Notes: generated by a model from the sequence alone, not told the origin. A stretch of 64,000 bases of DNA from Rhodococcus ruber (GCF_027270735.1 NZ_JAPWIJ010000002.1:62001-126000); one strand, 5' to 3'; counted from the stretch's first letter, positions 1 to 9,215 are shown. Numbers and translations are program-made.

Positions 1-5
1 GCCAT
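1..5 (-). CDS. Possible first codons of a gene running off the left edge
   Basis: An ATG at bases 5-3 on the minus strand follows an AAGGAG ribosome-binding site (complement of about 12-20) by 8 bases. It would be co-directional with the lipoprotein gene ending at 57. Only five bases of the reading frame are inside the window, so nothing can be said about the product. Confidence 0.35.
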
Positions 6-56
6 CGAGGGCTCTCCTTCGGTCGAACGAATACGGTTGTTTCGTAACGATGTCGG

Positions 57-1097
57 CTATCCGGCGAACATCTGCTGGACGAGATCGAGCGTGCCCATCA
101 CGCCGTCGTAGTCCGGGCGGTAGCTCGTGGCCGGAAGCTCGTACACCGTGCCGGACGTGAAAGCAGGTAGAGCGGCGTAGGCCGGATCTCCTTGCAGCTC
201 GGCCAGACTGCGCCCGGCAACCGGAACCACGAACATCACCGGCGCACTCGCGATCGGCGCGAGCAGTTCGGGGCTGACCACAAATGAATCACCCGAGCCG
301 TACAGCTCCGGGTTGTTCGCTTTGGTCATGACGTCGTCGGGCTCGAATCCGACCGACTCGAGCAACGTGGGCAATGCCGCGGTCTGCGGAATGAACGAGG
401 GCTCGTTCGTGCTCAACGAGAGCAGGTACGACACCGGCGCGCCGGGAACGGCGATCGAATCCTTCACCTCGGAAACCCTGTCTTCGTACGCCGTCATCAG
501 TGCCTCGACCTTGTCGGATTCACCGGCAGCCTCGGCGACCTCCTCGAGCTCGCCCTGCCAGGTAGTGACGCTCGACGGGACCAGGACGGTCGGTGCGATC
601 TGGGTCAACTGCTCATATGATTGCTGCGCCAGAACAGCTGCGAAGCCTTGCCCTCCACCGATGATGAGATCGGGCGCGGCCTGTGCGATGGCTTCGAGGT
701 CGAGCTGATCTCCGGCCGGCAACTCCAGAGTGCCTTGTGCCTGCGCCTTCTCGGCCCACTGCGGCGGAAAACCGCCGTCGAGATTGGTCACTCCGAGCAG
801 CCGAGTGTCGGCGATGGTGACGGGAGCATCGAGAGTGAACAGGTAGCCCGCCAGGCCCGCGGACAGCACCGCAATGCGCTGGGGGTCCGCCGGAACGGTC
901 ACCTCGCCCTGGTCGGTCGAGATCACCCGGGTGTCACTCGTAGATGTTCCCGCTCCCTCGTTCGATGCGGGCTCGGAGCTGCAGGCGGCCGAGCCGAGGG
1001 CGACGAGTGCCGCCGAGGCGAGGGCAACGACGCGAAGGGCCCGTCGCTCGGTATGGGTACGGCGACGGCCTGCTTCGGGCTGCTTCCAACTCGGCAC
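57..1097 (-). CDS. Iron-siderophore ABC transporter substrate-binding lipoprotein (first of three)
   Basis: This 346-residue protein should bind a ferric siderophore outside the membrane and deliver it to the permease pair encoded at 1994-4128. The N-terminus has a basic stretch, a hydrophobic core and a lipobox ending SAAC (Cys about residue 39), so it is a lipoprotein. The mature part has the FepB/FecB (periplasmic-binding fold) pattern, with a beta strand reading PQRIAVLS and a DLIIGGG strand about a third of the way in. The start is GTG at 1097, preceded at good spacing by AAAGGA. It lies downstream of the ATPase gene (1170-1997) with a 72-base gap that contains a putative iron box, so it may have its own promoter. 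The exact ligand cannot be told from sequence, but the siderophore made by this locus is the obvious candidate. Confidence 0.9.
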   Translation of the reverse strand: MPSWKQPEAGRRRTHTERRALRVVALASAALVALGSAACSSEPASNEGAGTSTSDTRVISTDQGEVTVPADPQRIAVLSAGLAGYLFTLDAPVTIADTRLLGVTNLDGGFPPQWAEKAQAQGTLELPAGDQLDLEAIAQAAPDLIIGGGQGFAAVLAQQSYEQLTQIAPTVLVPSSVTTWQGELEEVAEAAGESDKVEALMTAYEDRVSEVKDSIAVPGAPVSYLLSLSTNEPSFIPQTAALPTLLESVGFEPDDVMTKANNPELYGSGDSFVVSPELLAPIASAPVMFVVPVAGRSLAELQGDPAYAALPAFTSGTVYELPATSYRPDYDGVMGTLDLVQQMFAG

Positions 1098-1151
1098 TGA
1101 TGGATCCTTTCGAGATCTTCACTCGAACCCGAAGGTCCGTTTTGCCGAGTG

Positions 1152-1170
1152 TAAACCAAGGCTTACCTAC
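1152..1170 (-). promoter_or_regulatory. Putative IdeR/DtxR iron box, weak
   Basis: On the minus strand this reads GTAGGTAAGCCTTGGTTTA. It matches 11 of 19 positions of the mycobacterial IdeR consensus TTAGGTTAGGCTAACCTAA by my count, with the left half-site strong and the right poor. It sits 55 bases upstream of the lipoprotein start at 1097 and touches the stop codon of the ATPase gene. Confidence 0.4.
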
Positions 1171-1997
1171 TATGCGTCGGCGGTATCGCCGATCGTCGTC
1201 GTTCTCACCCGAGGAACCACCCGAGGAATCACCAACGGAGTGTGTGATTCCGGATCGTCGATGATGAGGCACGGCAGTCCGAACACCGACTCGACCAGCT
1301 CGGCGGTGACGATCTCCGCAGGCGAACCTTCGGTGACCACCGCGCCGTCCTTCATCGCGATGATGTGATCGGCGTACCGGCAGGCGTGGTTGAGGTCGTG
1401 CAGCACGGCGACCAGAGTGTTGCCGTTCTCACGTGGCAGTGTGGCCAACAAGTCGAGAAGCTCGATCTGGTGGGCAATGTCGAGGAACGTCGTCGGCTCG
1501 TCCAAGAGCAACAGCGGCGTCTGTTGCGCGAGAACCATTGCCACCCATACTCGTTGCTGCTGTCCACCCGACAGTTCGTCGACCTGCCGGGCCGACAGCG
1601 ACGTCACGCCGGTGGCGTCCATGGCCTGGACCACCGAAGCCTCGTCTGCCGTCGACCACTGCCGGATCAACTTCTGATGCGGATATCGTCCTCGCGCAAC
1701 GAGATCGGCTACCGAAATACCGTCGGGGGCGATCGAGGTCTGGGGTAACAGGCCGAGGCGTCGAGCCACTTCCTTCGCCGGATACGACGAAATCTCTTTG
1801 CCGTCCAGCAGAACGGCTCCTCGCGAGGGCTTCAGTAGCCGTGAGAGTGCCCGCAGCAGCGTCGATTTGCCGCAGGCATTGGGCCCGACGATGACGGTGA
1901 ACTTGCCGTCGGGAATCGCAACGGTCACGTTCTCGATGATCACGCTCTTGTCGTATCCGACCGTGATCGTGTCGGCGTGCAGCCGACGCTCACTCAC
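1170..1997 (-). CDS. Ferric-siderophore ABC transporter ATP-binding protein (FepC/FecE family)
   Basis: This 275-residue ATPase should power siderophore import through the two permeases encoded just upstream. It has the Walker A motif GPNACGKST at about residues 37-45, an unusual Ala-Cys where many family members have Gly-Ala/Ser. The signature LSGGQQQRV is at about residues 142-150 and Walker B LLLLDEPTTFLD follows. The switch histidine is in AVLHDLNHA. Length and motif spacing are normal for the FepC family. Its ATG (1997-1995) overlaps the stop codon of the preceding permease gene by four bases (ATGA), so translation is probably coupled. It is the last gene of the operon that begins with salicylate synthase at 7155. 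Confidence 0.95.
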   Translation of the reverse strand: MSERRLHADTITVGYDKSVIIENVTVAIPDGKFTVIVGPNACGKSTLLRALSRLLKPSRGAVLLDGKEISSYPAKEVARRLGLLPQTSIAPDGISVADLVARGRYPHQKLIRQWSTADEASVVQAMDATGVTSLSARQVDELSGGQQQRVWVAMVLAQQTPLLLLDEPTTFLDIAHQIELLDLLATLPRENGNTLVAVLHDLNHACRYADHIIAMKDGAVVTEGSPAEIVTAELVESVFGLPCLIIDDPESHTPLVIPRVVPRVRTTTIGDTADA

Positions 1998-3058
1998 TGC
2001 TTTCTCCCTTCACGAGCCAGCAACCACACGAAATATGCGCCGCCCACCGACACGGTCACGACACCGACCGGCAGCTGAGTCGGGGCGAAGACGCGCTGTG
2101 CGACAACGTCGCTGACCACCAGAAGCAGCGCCCCCATACAGGCCGCGGGTACCATCGCCACTCCCGATGTGCCGGTGAGCCTGCGCGCGAGTTGGGGCGC
2201 AGCGAGCGCGACGAACGAGATGGGTCCCGCGGCCGCAGTGACCAGTGCGATCAACGCGACGCCCAGAAAAACCAGCATCAGACGCGTCGGTTCGGCGCGC
2301 ACTCCGAGCGCTCGTGCCGCGTCGTCCCCCATCTCCAACATCGGCAGCCGACGTGACAGCACTGCCAGGCACGGGGCGATGACGGCCATCACCACCAGTG
2401 CAGGCACCACCTGCGCCCACCCCAGTCCGTTGAGACTGCCCGCGCCCCAGACGGCGGCCGCGATCGCGTCGGCCAGATCGGCCTTCACGACCAACCAGGT
2501 GTTGATCGAGGCCAGTATCGCGCTGACGCCGATCCCGACGATGATCAGCCGAAAGCCCTGGACCCCACGCTTGTATGCGAGGAGATACACCGCTGCGGCC
2601 GTGGCCAGTCCGCCCACGAGCGCGCCCGCTCCGGTCTGGTAGTAGCCGCCACCGAGAGTGAGGATGACCACGAGCGCGCCGGTGTACGCGCCGGTGGCGA
2701 ATCCGATGATGTCGGGGCTGCCCAACGGATTGCGCGTCAACGATTGAAAGACCGCACCGGATACACCGAGGGCGGCTCCGAACAGGAAAGCCAAAACCAC
2801 CCGCGGAAACCGCCACTCCATGACGATGATCTCGGTGATGCGCGAGGAGTGTCCGAACACCGCGGCGAGCACCTCGTTCGGCGGAATGTAGAAGTCACCC
2901 GTGCCGACCGCAACGACGGCGACCGCGACGGTCACCAGCAGCAGTGCAGCGCAGACCGCCACCGTTCGGAGGTCGATTCGGCCGTCCACCCGATCACGCA
3001 GTCGAACGATCCACAGTCGCCGTCCGAAGTCCACCTTGCCGCGCTGCCCTAGGGTCAC
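1994..3058 (-). CDS. Ferric-siderophore ABC transporter permease (FecCD family, FepG-like)
   Basis: This is a 354-residue polytopic membrane protein of the FecCD family, one half of the siderophore import channel. It has about ten hydrophobic segments, the family hallmark GxxxGxxGAxxQ (GAALGVSGAVFQSLTRNPLGSPDIIG) near residue 100, and a C-terminal GxxxFVALxAPxLAR region. I place the start at GTG 3058, which overlaps the TGA of the preceding permease gene (GTGA); the frame stays open far upstream, but that extension is only the antisense frame of the neighbour. It pairs with the 3055-4128 product as a FepD/FepG-like heterodimer served by the ATPase at 1170-1997. Confidence 0.92.
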   Translation of the reverse strand: MTLGQRGKVDFGRRLWIVRLRDRVDGRIDLRTVAVCAALLLVTVAVAVVAVGTGDFYIPPNEVLAAVFGHSSRITEIIVMEWRFPRVVLAFLFGAALGVSGAVFQSLTRNPLGSPDIIGFATGAYTGALVVILTLGGGYYQTGAGALVGGLATAAAVYLLAYKRGVQGFRLIIVGIGVSAILASINTWLVVKADLADAIAAAVWGAGSLNGLGWAQVVPALVVMAVIAPCLAVLSRRLPMLEMGDDAARALGVRAEPTRLMLVFLGVALIALVTAAAGPISFVALAAPQLARRLTGTSGVAMVPAACMGALLLVVSDVVAQRVFAPTQLPVGVVTVSVGGAYFVWLLAREGRKQ

Positions 3059-4128
3059 AGTCCGCTCGCCTTCTTCCGGCGGACCAGCACGATCAGTACC
3101 GGAGCGCCGACGAATGCGGTGACTATGCCCACCTGCAGCTCGCCGGGGCGAATCACGATGCGCCCCACCACGTCGGACAGCAGTAGTAGCCCCGGTGCCG
3201 CGAACACCGTGTAGATCAGAATCCAGCGCTGATCCGGCCCGACGAACCACCGCACCATGTGCGGGATCATCAGACCGACGAACCCGATGGGCCCGGCCGC
3301 TGCGGTCGCGGCACCGGCGAGCAGAGTCACCGCGACCACACCGATGATGCGCGTGCGAATCACTCGCGCCCCCAACGACTGCGCCAGATCGTCGCCGAGT
3401 GCCATCGCGTTGAGCGGACGTGCGACGAGGGCGGCCAGGAACAGCCCGAGTGCGATGAAAGGACCAGTTGCCGTAGTGATGTCCAGGCCGCGTCCGGCCA
3501 ATGATCCTGCGCTCCAGAACCGCATCCTGTCGAAGGCGTCCGGGTCGAGGAGCAGCATGCCCGAGGTGATGCCGCCGAGTACCGCGCCGAGCGCAATTCC
3601 GGACAGCGTCAGGCGAATCGGCGTTGCGCCCGCTCGCCCCATCGAGCCCAGGGCGTACACCGCGACCGCGGCGAGCGCGGCGCCGGCGAACGCGAACCAG
3701 ATGTAGGAGTCGATACCGGTGAAGCCCAGCACGCCGACGGCGATCGCTACGAAGAATGCCGCTCCGGCGTTGACACCCAGGATGCCCGGATCGGCCAGAG
3801 GATTTCGCGTCATCGCCTGAATCAGTGCACCGGCAACCCCGAGCGCGGCTCCGACTAGAAGGCCGAGAACCGTTCTCGGCAGCCGTAGTTCGCGGACGAT
3901 CACGGAGTCGGTCGAACCGTCGGGAAAGAACAGGCCGTGCCACACCGAACCGAGAGGGATGTATTCGGTACCCACCGCGATACTCACCAGGCACAGCGCG
4001 GCGAGGATTCCGATGACGACGAACAACCCCGCGGCCCGCCGCGCATTCGTGCGAGCGAGACCGACGACTTCGGCCGGAACGCCTCGCTGTTCCGGCTCGT
4101 CGCCCACGCTCGTCCGCACCCGATTCAC
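3055..4128 (-). CDS. Ferric-siderophore ABC transporter permease (FecCD family, FepD-like)
   Basis: This 357-residue FecCD permease is the second half of the siderophore import channel. A hydrophilic N-terminus of about 30 residues precedes roughly ten transmembrane helices. It carries the family motif GAALGVAGALIQAMTRNPLADPGILGVNAG (given here only to locate it, about residues 92-121) and a C-terminal GPIGFVGLMIPHMVRWFVG segment that contacts the ATPase in this family. The start is GTG 4128, overlapping the stop of the ornithine hydroxylase gene, which suggests coupled translation. The two permeases, the ATPase and the biosynthetic genes upstream form one unit of overlapping genes. Confidence 0.92.
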   Translation of the reverse strand: MNRVRTSVGDEPEQRGVPAEVVGLARTNARRAAGLFVVIGILAALCLVSIAVGTEYIPLGSVWHGLFFPDGSTDSVIVRELRLPRTVLGLLVGAALGVAGALIQAMTRNPLADPGILGVNAGAAFFVAIAVGVLGFTGIDSYIWFAFAGAALAAVAVYALGSMGRAGATPIRLTLSGIALGAVLGGITSGMLLLDPDAFDRMRFWSAGSLAGRGLDITTATGPFIALGLFLAALVARPLNAMALGDDLAQSLGARVIRTRIIGVVAVTLLAGAATAAAGPIGFVGLMIPHMVRWFVGPDQRWILIYTVFAAPGLLLLSDVVGRIVIRPGELQVGIVTAFVGAPVLIVLVRRKKASGL

Positions 4129-5396
4129 ACCACCGTTCGCACCCTCGTGCTCACGGCGGACTTCACGATCTCACCGCTGCGAACAGCGATGTTGGACAGC
4201 AGCGACGAGGTCAGACCGTGTGTGTGCTCGGTCCCGCCCTGCAGATAGATCGAACCTGCGCTCGGTTCACGCATGACGAGCCGATAGTCCCGCGTCACGC
4301 GCGGACCGCGAGTGTCGAACTCGACGCCGTCGAACAGCGGACCGAGGATCTCGGGGAGATCGAGGGACGTGAAGCCGGTGGCATAGACGACAGCGTCGCA
4401 CAGTACGTCCTCGGTCAGCCCGGTAGGGCCGTGCTCGACAGCAGCCCGGACGCCGGACGGCTCCTCGACGGCGTCGACCAATCGAGATGCTCCGTGCACG
4501 AACAGCCGGCGCGCCCCGCTGACTCGTTCGGCGTACTCACGCGCGTACAGCTCTTCGATCAGCGGCAGATCGACCGCGGAATAGTTCGTGCCGCGGTGAT
4601 AGTGCAGCAGCTGGTCACGCAGCGTGTGCGACGACGAATAGAAGTCGTCGACGGCCGTCGGATCGAAAATGCGATTGGCGTAGGGGCTGTCGTCGGCCGG
4701 GCTGTACCCGTACTTGCGGAGCACCGCGTGCACCGAGGAATCGCGGTAGGTCGAGTGCAGGTAGTCCACCACCTCGGCGGCGCTCTGCCCGGCACCGACG
4801 ACGACGAACGTGCGATGCGTCCGCGACGGCAGTCGGTCCAAGTGCCCGAGCAGGTCGTGATTGTGGAATTGCCGTGCCGACGCGGTCACCCCGTCGGGCA
4901 GGGTCGCGGTCAAACCGCCGGCCAGCACGATGTTTCGGCCGCGCACGGTGCCGCTTCGTCGGCCCTCGGTGCGGACGCCGAAACCGTCACCGGTGTCGAC
5001 GATGTCGACCGCTCGGGTGCCGTGGTGCACGGTCGCGTCGACCTTGCCTGCGGCCCAGGACAGGTAGTCGTGGAACTCGAGCCGGCTAGGGAAGAACGTC
5101 TGCAGATTGATGAAGTGGTTGAGTCGGCCTTGCTCGGACAGGTAGGCCAGGAACGTGTACTCGCTGCTGGCGTTGCGCTGGGTGGCCAGGTCCTTGAGGA
5201 ACGAGATCTGCATCGTCGTCCCCGGCAACAGCATTCCGGGATGCCAGGCGAATTCGTCCTTGGACTCGATGAAGCACGAGGTCAGCCGCTCGGTCGGCGC
5301 GCACGTTCGGTTGTGTTCTTCGATTGCGATGGCCAGACCGAGATTGGACGGCCCGAATCCGACTCCGACGATGTCGTAGTTCTCGTGCGACGTCAT
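4125..5396 (-). CDS. L-ornithine N5-monooxygenase (SidA/PvdA/CchB family)
   Basis: This 423-residue flavoenzyme should hydroxylate the side-chain amine of ornithine (possibly lysine) using FAD, NADPH and O2, giving the precursor of a hydroxamate iron ligand. The FAD-binding motif GVGFGPSN is at residues 11-18, the NADPH-binding motif [12 protein letters not shown] is near the middle, and the family ATGF motif ([14 protein letters not shown]) is near residue 345. The start is ATG 5396, overlapping the panD stop (ATGA); an open frame extends to 5924 but is antisense to panD. One synthetase in the same locus has the classical N5-hydroxyornithine adenylation code, so ornithine is the likely substrate. 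I see no hydroxyornithine acetyl- or formyltransferase in the window. Confidence 0.93.
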   Translation of the reverse strand: MTSHENYDIVGVGFGPSNLGLAIAIEEHNRTCAPTERLTSCFIESKDEFAWHPGMLLPGTTMQISFLKDLATQRNASSEYTFLAYLSEQGRLNHFINLQTFFPSRLEFHDYLSWAAGKVDATVHHGTRAVDIVDTGDGFGVRTEGRRSGTVRGRNIVLAGGLTATLPDGVTASARQFHNHDLLGHLDRLPSRTHRTFVVVGAGQSAAEVVDYLHSTYRDSSVHAVLRKYGYSPADDSPYANRIFDPTAVDDFYSSSHTLRDQLLHYHRGTNYSAVDLPLIEELYAREYAERVSGARRLFVHGASRLVDAVEEPSGVRAAVEHGPTGLTEDVLCDAVVYATGFTSLDLPEILGPLFDGVEFDTRGPRVTRDYRLVMREPSAGSIYLQGGTEHTHGLTSSLLSNIAVRSGEIVKSAVSTRVRTVV

Positions 5397-5809
5397 CGAA
5401 CGCTCGCCCCCGACATCTGATCGAGTGCGCCCGGAACCGGCTCGGACGGATCGACTCCGAGGGCCACGATCTCGTTGGCAGAGTCGACGTGCACCACCGA
5501 GGGACTGTGCGCCGACAGCTCCGAATCTTCCACCTGCCGGAACGACATGATGATCACCAGGTCGCCCGGGGAAACCAGATGCGCTGCGGCACCGTTGATT
5601 CCGATGACGCCGGAACCGGGGTGTCCTTCGATCACGTATGTCACCAGGCGCGCGCCGTTGGTGATGTCGACGACGTGGACCTGCTCGCCCTCGATCAGAT
5701 CGGCGGCGTGCATCAGAGTGGAGTCGATGGTGATCGAGCCGACGTAGTGCAGATCGGCATGAGTGACCCTGGCGCGGTGGATCTTTCCACCCAACATGGT
5801 GCGATGCAT
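5393..5809 (-). CDS. panD: Aspartate 1-decarboxylase (PanD) inside the siderophore operon
   Basis: This 138-residue pyruvoyl enzyme makes beta-alanine from L-aspartate. The N-terminus [13 protein letters not shown] and the self-cleavage site YVGSITID fit the family exactly, with Gly24-Ser25 as the cleavage bond, Lys9 and Tyr22 in the usual places, and a [16 protein letters not shown] core at about residues 72-87. The start is ATG 5809, sharing one base with the stop of salicylate synthase. In most bacteria panD sits with panB/panC for pantothenate. Here it lies between salicylate synthase and ornithine hydroxylase genes, and an adenylation domain in the same locus has a beta-alanine-like pocket. 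I infer that it supplies beta-alanine to the siderophore, but a role in CoA synthesis cannot be excluded without knowing whether the genome has another panD. Confidence 0.93.
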   Translation of the reverse strand: MHRTMLGGKIHRARVTHADLHYVGSITIDSTLMHAADLIEGEQVHVVDITNGARLVTYVIEGHPGSGVIGINGAAAHLVSPGDLVIIMSFRQVEDSELSAHSPSVVHVDSANEIVALGVDPSEPVPGALDQMSGASVR

Positions 5810-7155
5810 CAGGCGTCTTCCTCCTTCTTGCGGACGAGATATGGGGCAACGCTGGCGAGCTTCTCGCAGGTTTCGTCGAATTCGCGATCGGGTGTCGACT
5901 GGCCGACGATGCCGGCGCCGGCACGCAACCATGCCGATCCGCGTTGCTCGTAGACTGCTCGAAGTACCAGCGCGGCTTCGAGTTCCCCCGAGGACGATGC
6001 CCTCAGGACGGCACCCGAGTACAGACCACGGGGCGGGTCGTCGAGCCTCCCGATTGCCTCTATGGCCTCCCGTTTGGGGATTCCCGACGCCGTGACGGCC
6101 GGGAACAGCGCCCCGAAGGCGTCCCAGCAGGACAGGTCCTCACGCAGGCGTGCACGCACGGTCGATGCGAGGTGTTGGACGCTTCCACGCTCGCGCACGC
6201 TCATGAAGTCCGAGACCGCGGTCGACCCAGGGCGCGCGATGGATTCGAGCTCCTCGAACGAGGTACGAACGGACACAGCATGTTCGGTGATCTCCTTGGG
6301 ATCCTGCTCGAGATCGGTCTTCGCTGCGGAGTCGGCCTCGGACCCGAGACCGAAGGCCCGCGTGCCCGCCAGCGGTTCGGTGGTGACCACGCCGTGTGCG
6401 TCGACGGAGGCCACCAGCTCCGGGCTGAAGCCGGCTGCGCGCAGGTCGCCCAGGTGCAGCAGGAACGAGCGAGCCGGGGTGTTCGCCGCGCGCCCGGCCC
6501 GGTAGGTGCCCGGCATGTCCAGATCGAACGGAATGCGCACCGTGCGAGAGAGAATCACTTTGGCGTAGTCGCCGCGGTGAATTTCCGTGACGGCCTGCTG
6601 TACGCGAGCGCGATAGTCGTCGAGATCTCCGCCGACATCGAGCGAATGCATTGTCGGCGGCTCCTCGGCGGAGGCGTCCGCGAGTACGGCCAGCACCGCG
6701 GCGCGGTCCTCCTCGCTCCCGGTCACCTCGACGTCGTCATGGTCGGCACCGAATCGGACCTCGACGCGGGGCACGACCAGATGGCCGAGCACCTCGTCGG
6801 AGTCGCTGGAGCCCGTCACACCGTGCAGGTGGGCCGCGAACCCGAATCCGACGAACCCGTACGCATTCCAGGATTCTCGGGTCAGACCGTCGCAGGCCTC
6901 CCGCAGCGCCGTCGACGGATTGCCGGACCACCGACGCACCGTCGGCCCGCCGCTCCCCCACGTGGTCGTGACGACATCCGGTTGCAGGACGATGCGAGCG
7001 ACCACGCCGCCTGCGAACACCCAGCGTCCTCTGTCCTCGTACACGACGTACTCGTCGAACAAGCCGGACTCGGCCAACGTGACCACCGTCTGCAAACCGT
7101 GCTGCAGGATGGTGGTCTCGGCCGTGCCCGACGCCGTCTCTTCGACAACGGTCAT
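5809..7155 (-). CDS. mbtI: Salicylate synthase (MbtI/Irp9 family)
   Basis: This 448-residue enzyme of the chorismate-utilising family should convert chorismate through isochorismate to salicylate and pyruvate. Landmarks are [10 protein letters not shown] (catalytic Lys region), [44 protein letters not shown] and [17 protein letters not shown]. Length and the wording of these blocks match MbtI of mycobacteria rather than EntC-type isochorismate synthases. No EntA or EntB homologue is in the window, which supports salicylate rather than 2,3-dihydroxybenzoate as the aryl cap. The ATG at 7155 is preceded by CAGGAG at about 10 bases. An iron box lies 86 bases upstream. It is the first gene of a run of six overlapping genes down to 1170. 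Confidence 0.94.
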   Translation of the reverse strand: MTVVEETASGTAETTILQHGLQTVVTLAESGLFDEYVVYEDRGRWVFAGGVVARIVLQPDVVTTTWGSGGPTVRRWSGNPSTALREACDGLTRESWNAYGFVGFGFAAHLHGVTGSSDSDEVLGHLVVPRVEVRFGADHDDVEVTGSEEDRAAVLAVLADASAEEPPTMHSLDVGGDLDDYRARVQQAVTEIHRGDYAKVILSRTVRIPFDLDMPGTYRAGRAANTPARSFLLHLGDLRAAGFSPELVASVDAHGVVTTEPLAGTRAFGLGSEADSAAKTDLEQDPKEITEHAVSVRTSFEELESIARPGSTAVSDFMSVRERGSVQHLASTVRARLREDLSCWDAFGALFPAVTASGIPKREAIEAIGRLDDPPRGLYSGAVLRASSSGELEAALVLRAVYEQRGSAWLRAGAGIVGQSTPDREFDETCEKLASVAPYLVRKKEEDA

Positions 7156-7240
7156 TGTGTGTGCACTCCTGACGGTGATTCGGTCCTGGACCGCGCATCG
7201 CGCGCAACCGACATGCCCTGGGCATTGCTGCGCGCCTTCG

Positions 7241-7259
7241 ATAGGCAACGCTAACCTAA
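7241..7259 (-). promoter_or_regulatory. Putative IdeR/DtxR iron box upstream of salicylate synthase
   Basis: The minus strand reads TTAGGTTAGCGTTGCCTAT, matching 14 of 19 positions of the IdeR consensus by my count, including a perfect nine-base left half. It lies in the 104-base gap between the reductase gene stop (7260) and the salicylate synthase start (7155), as expected for iron-repressed transcription of the 7155-1170 operon. Confidence 0.75.
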
Positions 7260-9152
7260 CTAGTCCTGGCGCACAACGGCTTCGGGCGCACGCTGCAGAT
7301 CGAGGACCGCGATACCCCAGCCGACGAGACGAGATGCGGTCACCACCAGGCCTGCTGCGGTTGCCACCGACTCGAACTCGGCTCTGGTTCGCACTCCACT
7401 GCCATGCATACAGAGCATCAACAGATCGAACTCGGCCTGATCCTCGTTGATCGCGCCGTCGTCCGACAGACGTTCCACCACAATCAGTTTCCCGCTCTCG
7501 GACAGGCCTGCCGCCGCGCTCGCCAGCAGCAACGCCAGATCGTCGTCGCGGTAGTGGCCGGTGACCTCGAGCAACAGGTACGCGTCGAACCCACCCGTGG
7601 GGTTGGTGCGCGGTTCGGACACGACACTCTGAGCGCATTCGATCACGCGCCCGTGCAGTTCCGGCCACTTCTGCAGATCTCGTCGGACGAGGTCGAGTTC
7701 ACTGGGTAATCCGAGAACGGTTGCCGACATCGCGTCGTGGCCCGTCAGGATCGAGCCGAGCACCACCCCGGATGCGGCACCGGTCACCGCCAACGTGGAC
7801 ACGCCGCCGAACGAATAATCCTGGACCAGAGCAGGACCCAGGAACGCTGCCTCGTCCGCAATGTGGTTGTGGTGCAATTCCGTCAGCCGAGGCGAGCCGG
7901 CGAGGTCCTCGCTCAACGTCTTGCCGGTCAGCAGGCTCGCACTGGCAGCACCGGTGCGCAGGCTCTCGACGAGTCCGGTGATCGACAATTCCACTCGCGC
8001 CTCGATACCGTCGAAATCCAGCCAGTGCGAGATCCAGTCGTCACCGAGCATGGCTTCACCGATATCGGCGAGGATCACGCCGCCGTCCGAATCCTCGGTG
8101 AGCACGTCGACGGACCGCAGGTAGCGGACGAATTTCGCCAGGGCCCGCGCATCGGTGCCGGTAGCCGTGGCCAGTTCGTCGACGGTGCGTATGCCGCGGG
8201 AGACATGCAATGGGATACGCAACGTGTTGGCGGCCCTGATAGCAAAGGGGGAGAACATCTCCGCTCGTTCGGCGAGCCTGTCGAACGGTTCGGATTCGCG
8301 GGCGTTCAGATCGGGAACCTCCGGATCGTCCGCGCGGGTGAGAACCTCTGCGCGACGCCAGTAGCCGGTGACCTCGACCATCTCCGGCGGCATCGCCCGA
8401 TCCTCGCGCAGGTATCGCCTGATGCCTTTGAGTGCTGTGGATTCGCCTGCTACCCAGGCGAACACAGTTCCCTCCCACCAGGGCGCATTACGTACGGCTG
8501 TTTCCAGCAGGTCTCCGGTGCCTGCAATCGCGCCGTCGCGGTGGACCCAGGTGATCTCGGCGTCGGCGGCCGTCGGCAGCGGTAGTTCTCGCTCGGCGTC
8601 GGCCACCTCGACGAACACCCGAATTCGCTCACCTGCTCCGGCTTCGTCGAGGTAGCGAGCAACAGCAGGCAACGCGGTCTCGTCGCCGACGAGCAACACC
8701 CAATCCACCTCGGCGGGTGCGTGACCCGAGCGCACCGGGCCCAGGAGTGGGATGGAATCACCCACGGCGCAGCGACGCCCCCACGTCGACGCGATTCCGG
8801 TGTCGTGAGTGACGAAATCGAGAGTCAGTTCGGCAGTCTCGGCATCGACGCTGCGCACGGTGTAGTTGCGGGTCAGTGGCCGCGGCTCCCGCGGCCACTC
8901 CACCGTGCGCTCGTGTTGCACCGGTAGAGCCATCGTGCCGTTGTCGTCGAGCGGGAAGAACAGGCGGACGAAGTCGTCGAATCCCTCGCTACGCAGCGCC
9001 GGAAAGTCGAAGCCGTCTCGCGAGAATTCCCGCAGCTGCGGCCCACCCAACACGATCCTGCGCATTCCCGAACTGAGTTGCTGCGTGTCGATCACGGTGG
9101 CCGTTCGGATGACTTCGGGAAAGACGACCTGAAGTCGATGAGACCTTGCCAC
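7260..9152 (-). CDS. Siderophore-interacting flavoreductase fused to a methyltransferase-like domain
   Basis: This 630-residue protein has two parts. Residues about 1-275 are a siderophore-interacting protein (ViuB/SIP family): RLFFPL, the flavin-binding RNYTVR (residues about 94-99), and the C-terminal WVAGESTALKGIRRYL and TGYWRRAE motifs. Such enzymes release iron by reducing imported ferric siderophore. Residues about 290-630 look like a small-molecule O-methyltransferase: an N-terminal winged-helix dimerisation part, then a Rossmann part ending in RTRAEFESVATAAGL. The usual SAM glycine motif (DxGGGxG) is degraded to TGAASG, and the ribose-binding acidic residue is Gly in VLGLP, so the domain may not methylate. 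The start is GTG 9152 behind AAGGAG. It follows the lipoprotein gene 9216-10286 by 63 bases and probably shares its promoter. Confidence 0.88.
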   Translation of the reverse strand: MARSHRLQVVFPEVIRTATVIDTQQLSSGMRRIVLGGPQLREFSRDGFDFPALRSEGFDDFVRLFFPLDDNGTMALPVQHERTVEWPREPRPLTRNYTVRSVDAETAELTLDFVTHDTGIASTWGRRCAVGDSIPLLGPVRSGHAPAEVDWVLLVGDETALPAVARYLDEAGAGERIRVFVEVADAERELPLPTAADAEITWVHRDGAIAGTGDLLETAVRNAPWWEGTVFAWVAGESTALKGIRRYLREDRAMPPEMVEVTGYWRRAEVLTRADDPEVPDLNARESEPFDRLAERAEMFSPFAIRAANTLRIPLHVSRGIRTVDELATATGTDARALAKFVRYLRSVDVLTEDSDGGVILADIGEAMLGDDWISHWLDFDGIEARVELSITGLVESLRTGAASASLLTGKTLSEDLAGSPRLTELHHNHIADEAAFLGPALVQDYSFGGVSTLAVTGAASGVVLGSILTGHDAMSATVLGLPSELDLVRRDLQKWPELHGRVIECAQSVVSEPRTNPTGGFDAYLLLEVTGHYRDDDLALLLASAAAGLSESGKLIVVERLSDDGAINEDQAEFDLLMLCMHGSGVRTRAEFESVATAAGLVVTASRLVGWGIAVLDLQRAPEAVVRQD

Positions 9153-9215
9153 TGTGAAACACGCTCCTTCGCGAAAATGCAGATGTGTGGTGCGTCGGGT
9201 GGGCCTGCGCTCGGA

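Noticed and set aside
3059..3994. N-terminal extension of the FepG-like permease
   Set aside because: The open frame continues upstream to 3994, but the extension is Arg-rich shadow sequence antisense in frame to the FepD-like gene. GTG 3058 with a GTGA overlap is far more likely.
5397..5924. N-terminal extension of the ornithine hydroxylase
   Set aside because: The extension overlaps panD in another frame and does not resemble any domain. The FAD motif begins 11 residues after ATG 5396, as expected.
5809..7155. Isochorismate synthase for 2,3-dihydroxybenzoate
   Set aside because: EntA and EntB homologues are absent, the ligase has the salicylate-type Cys, and the sequence blocks follow MbtI.
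7156..7668. N-terminal extension of salicylate synthase to 7668
   Set aside because: It runs into the reductase gene, has no domain, and lies upstream of both the ribosome-binding site and the iron box.
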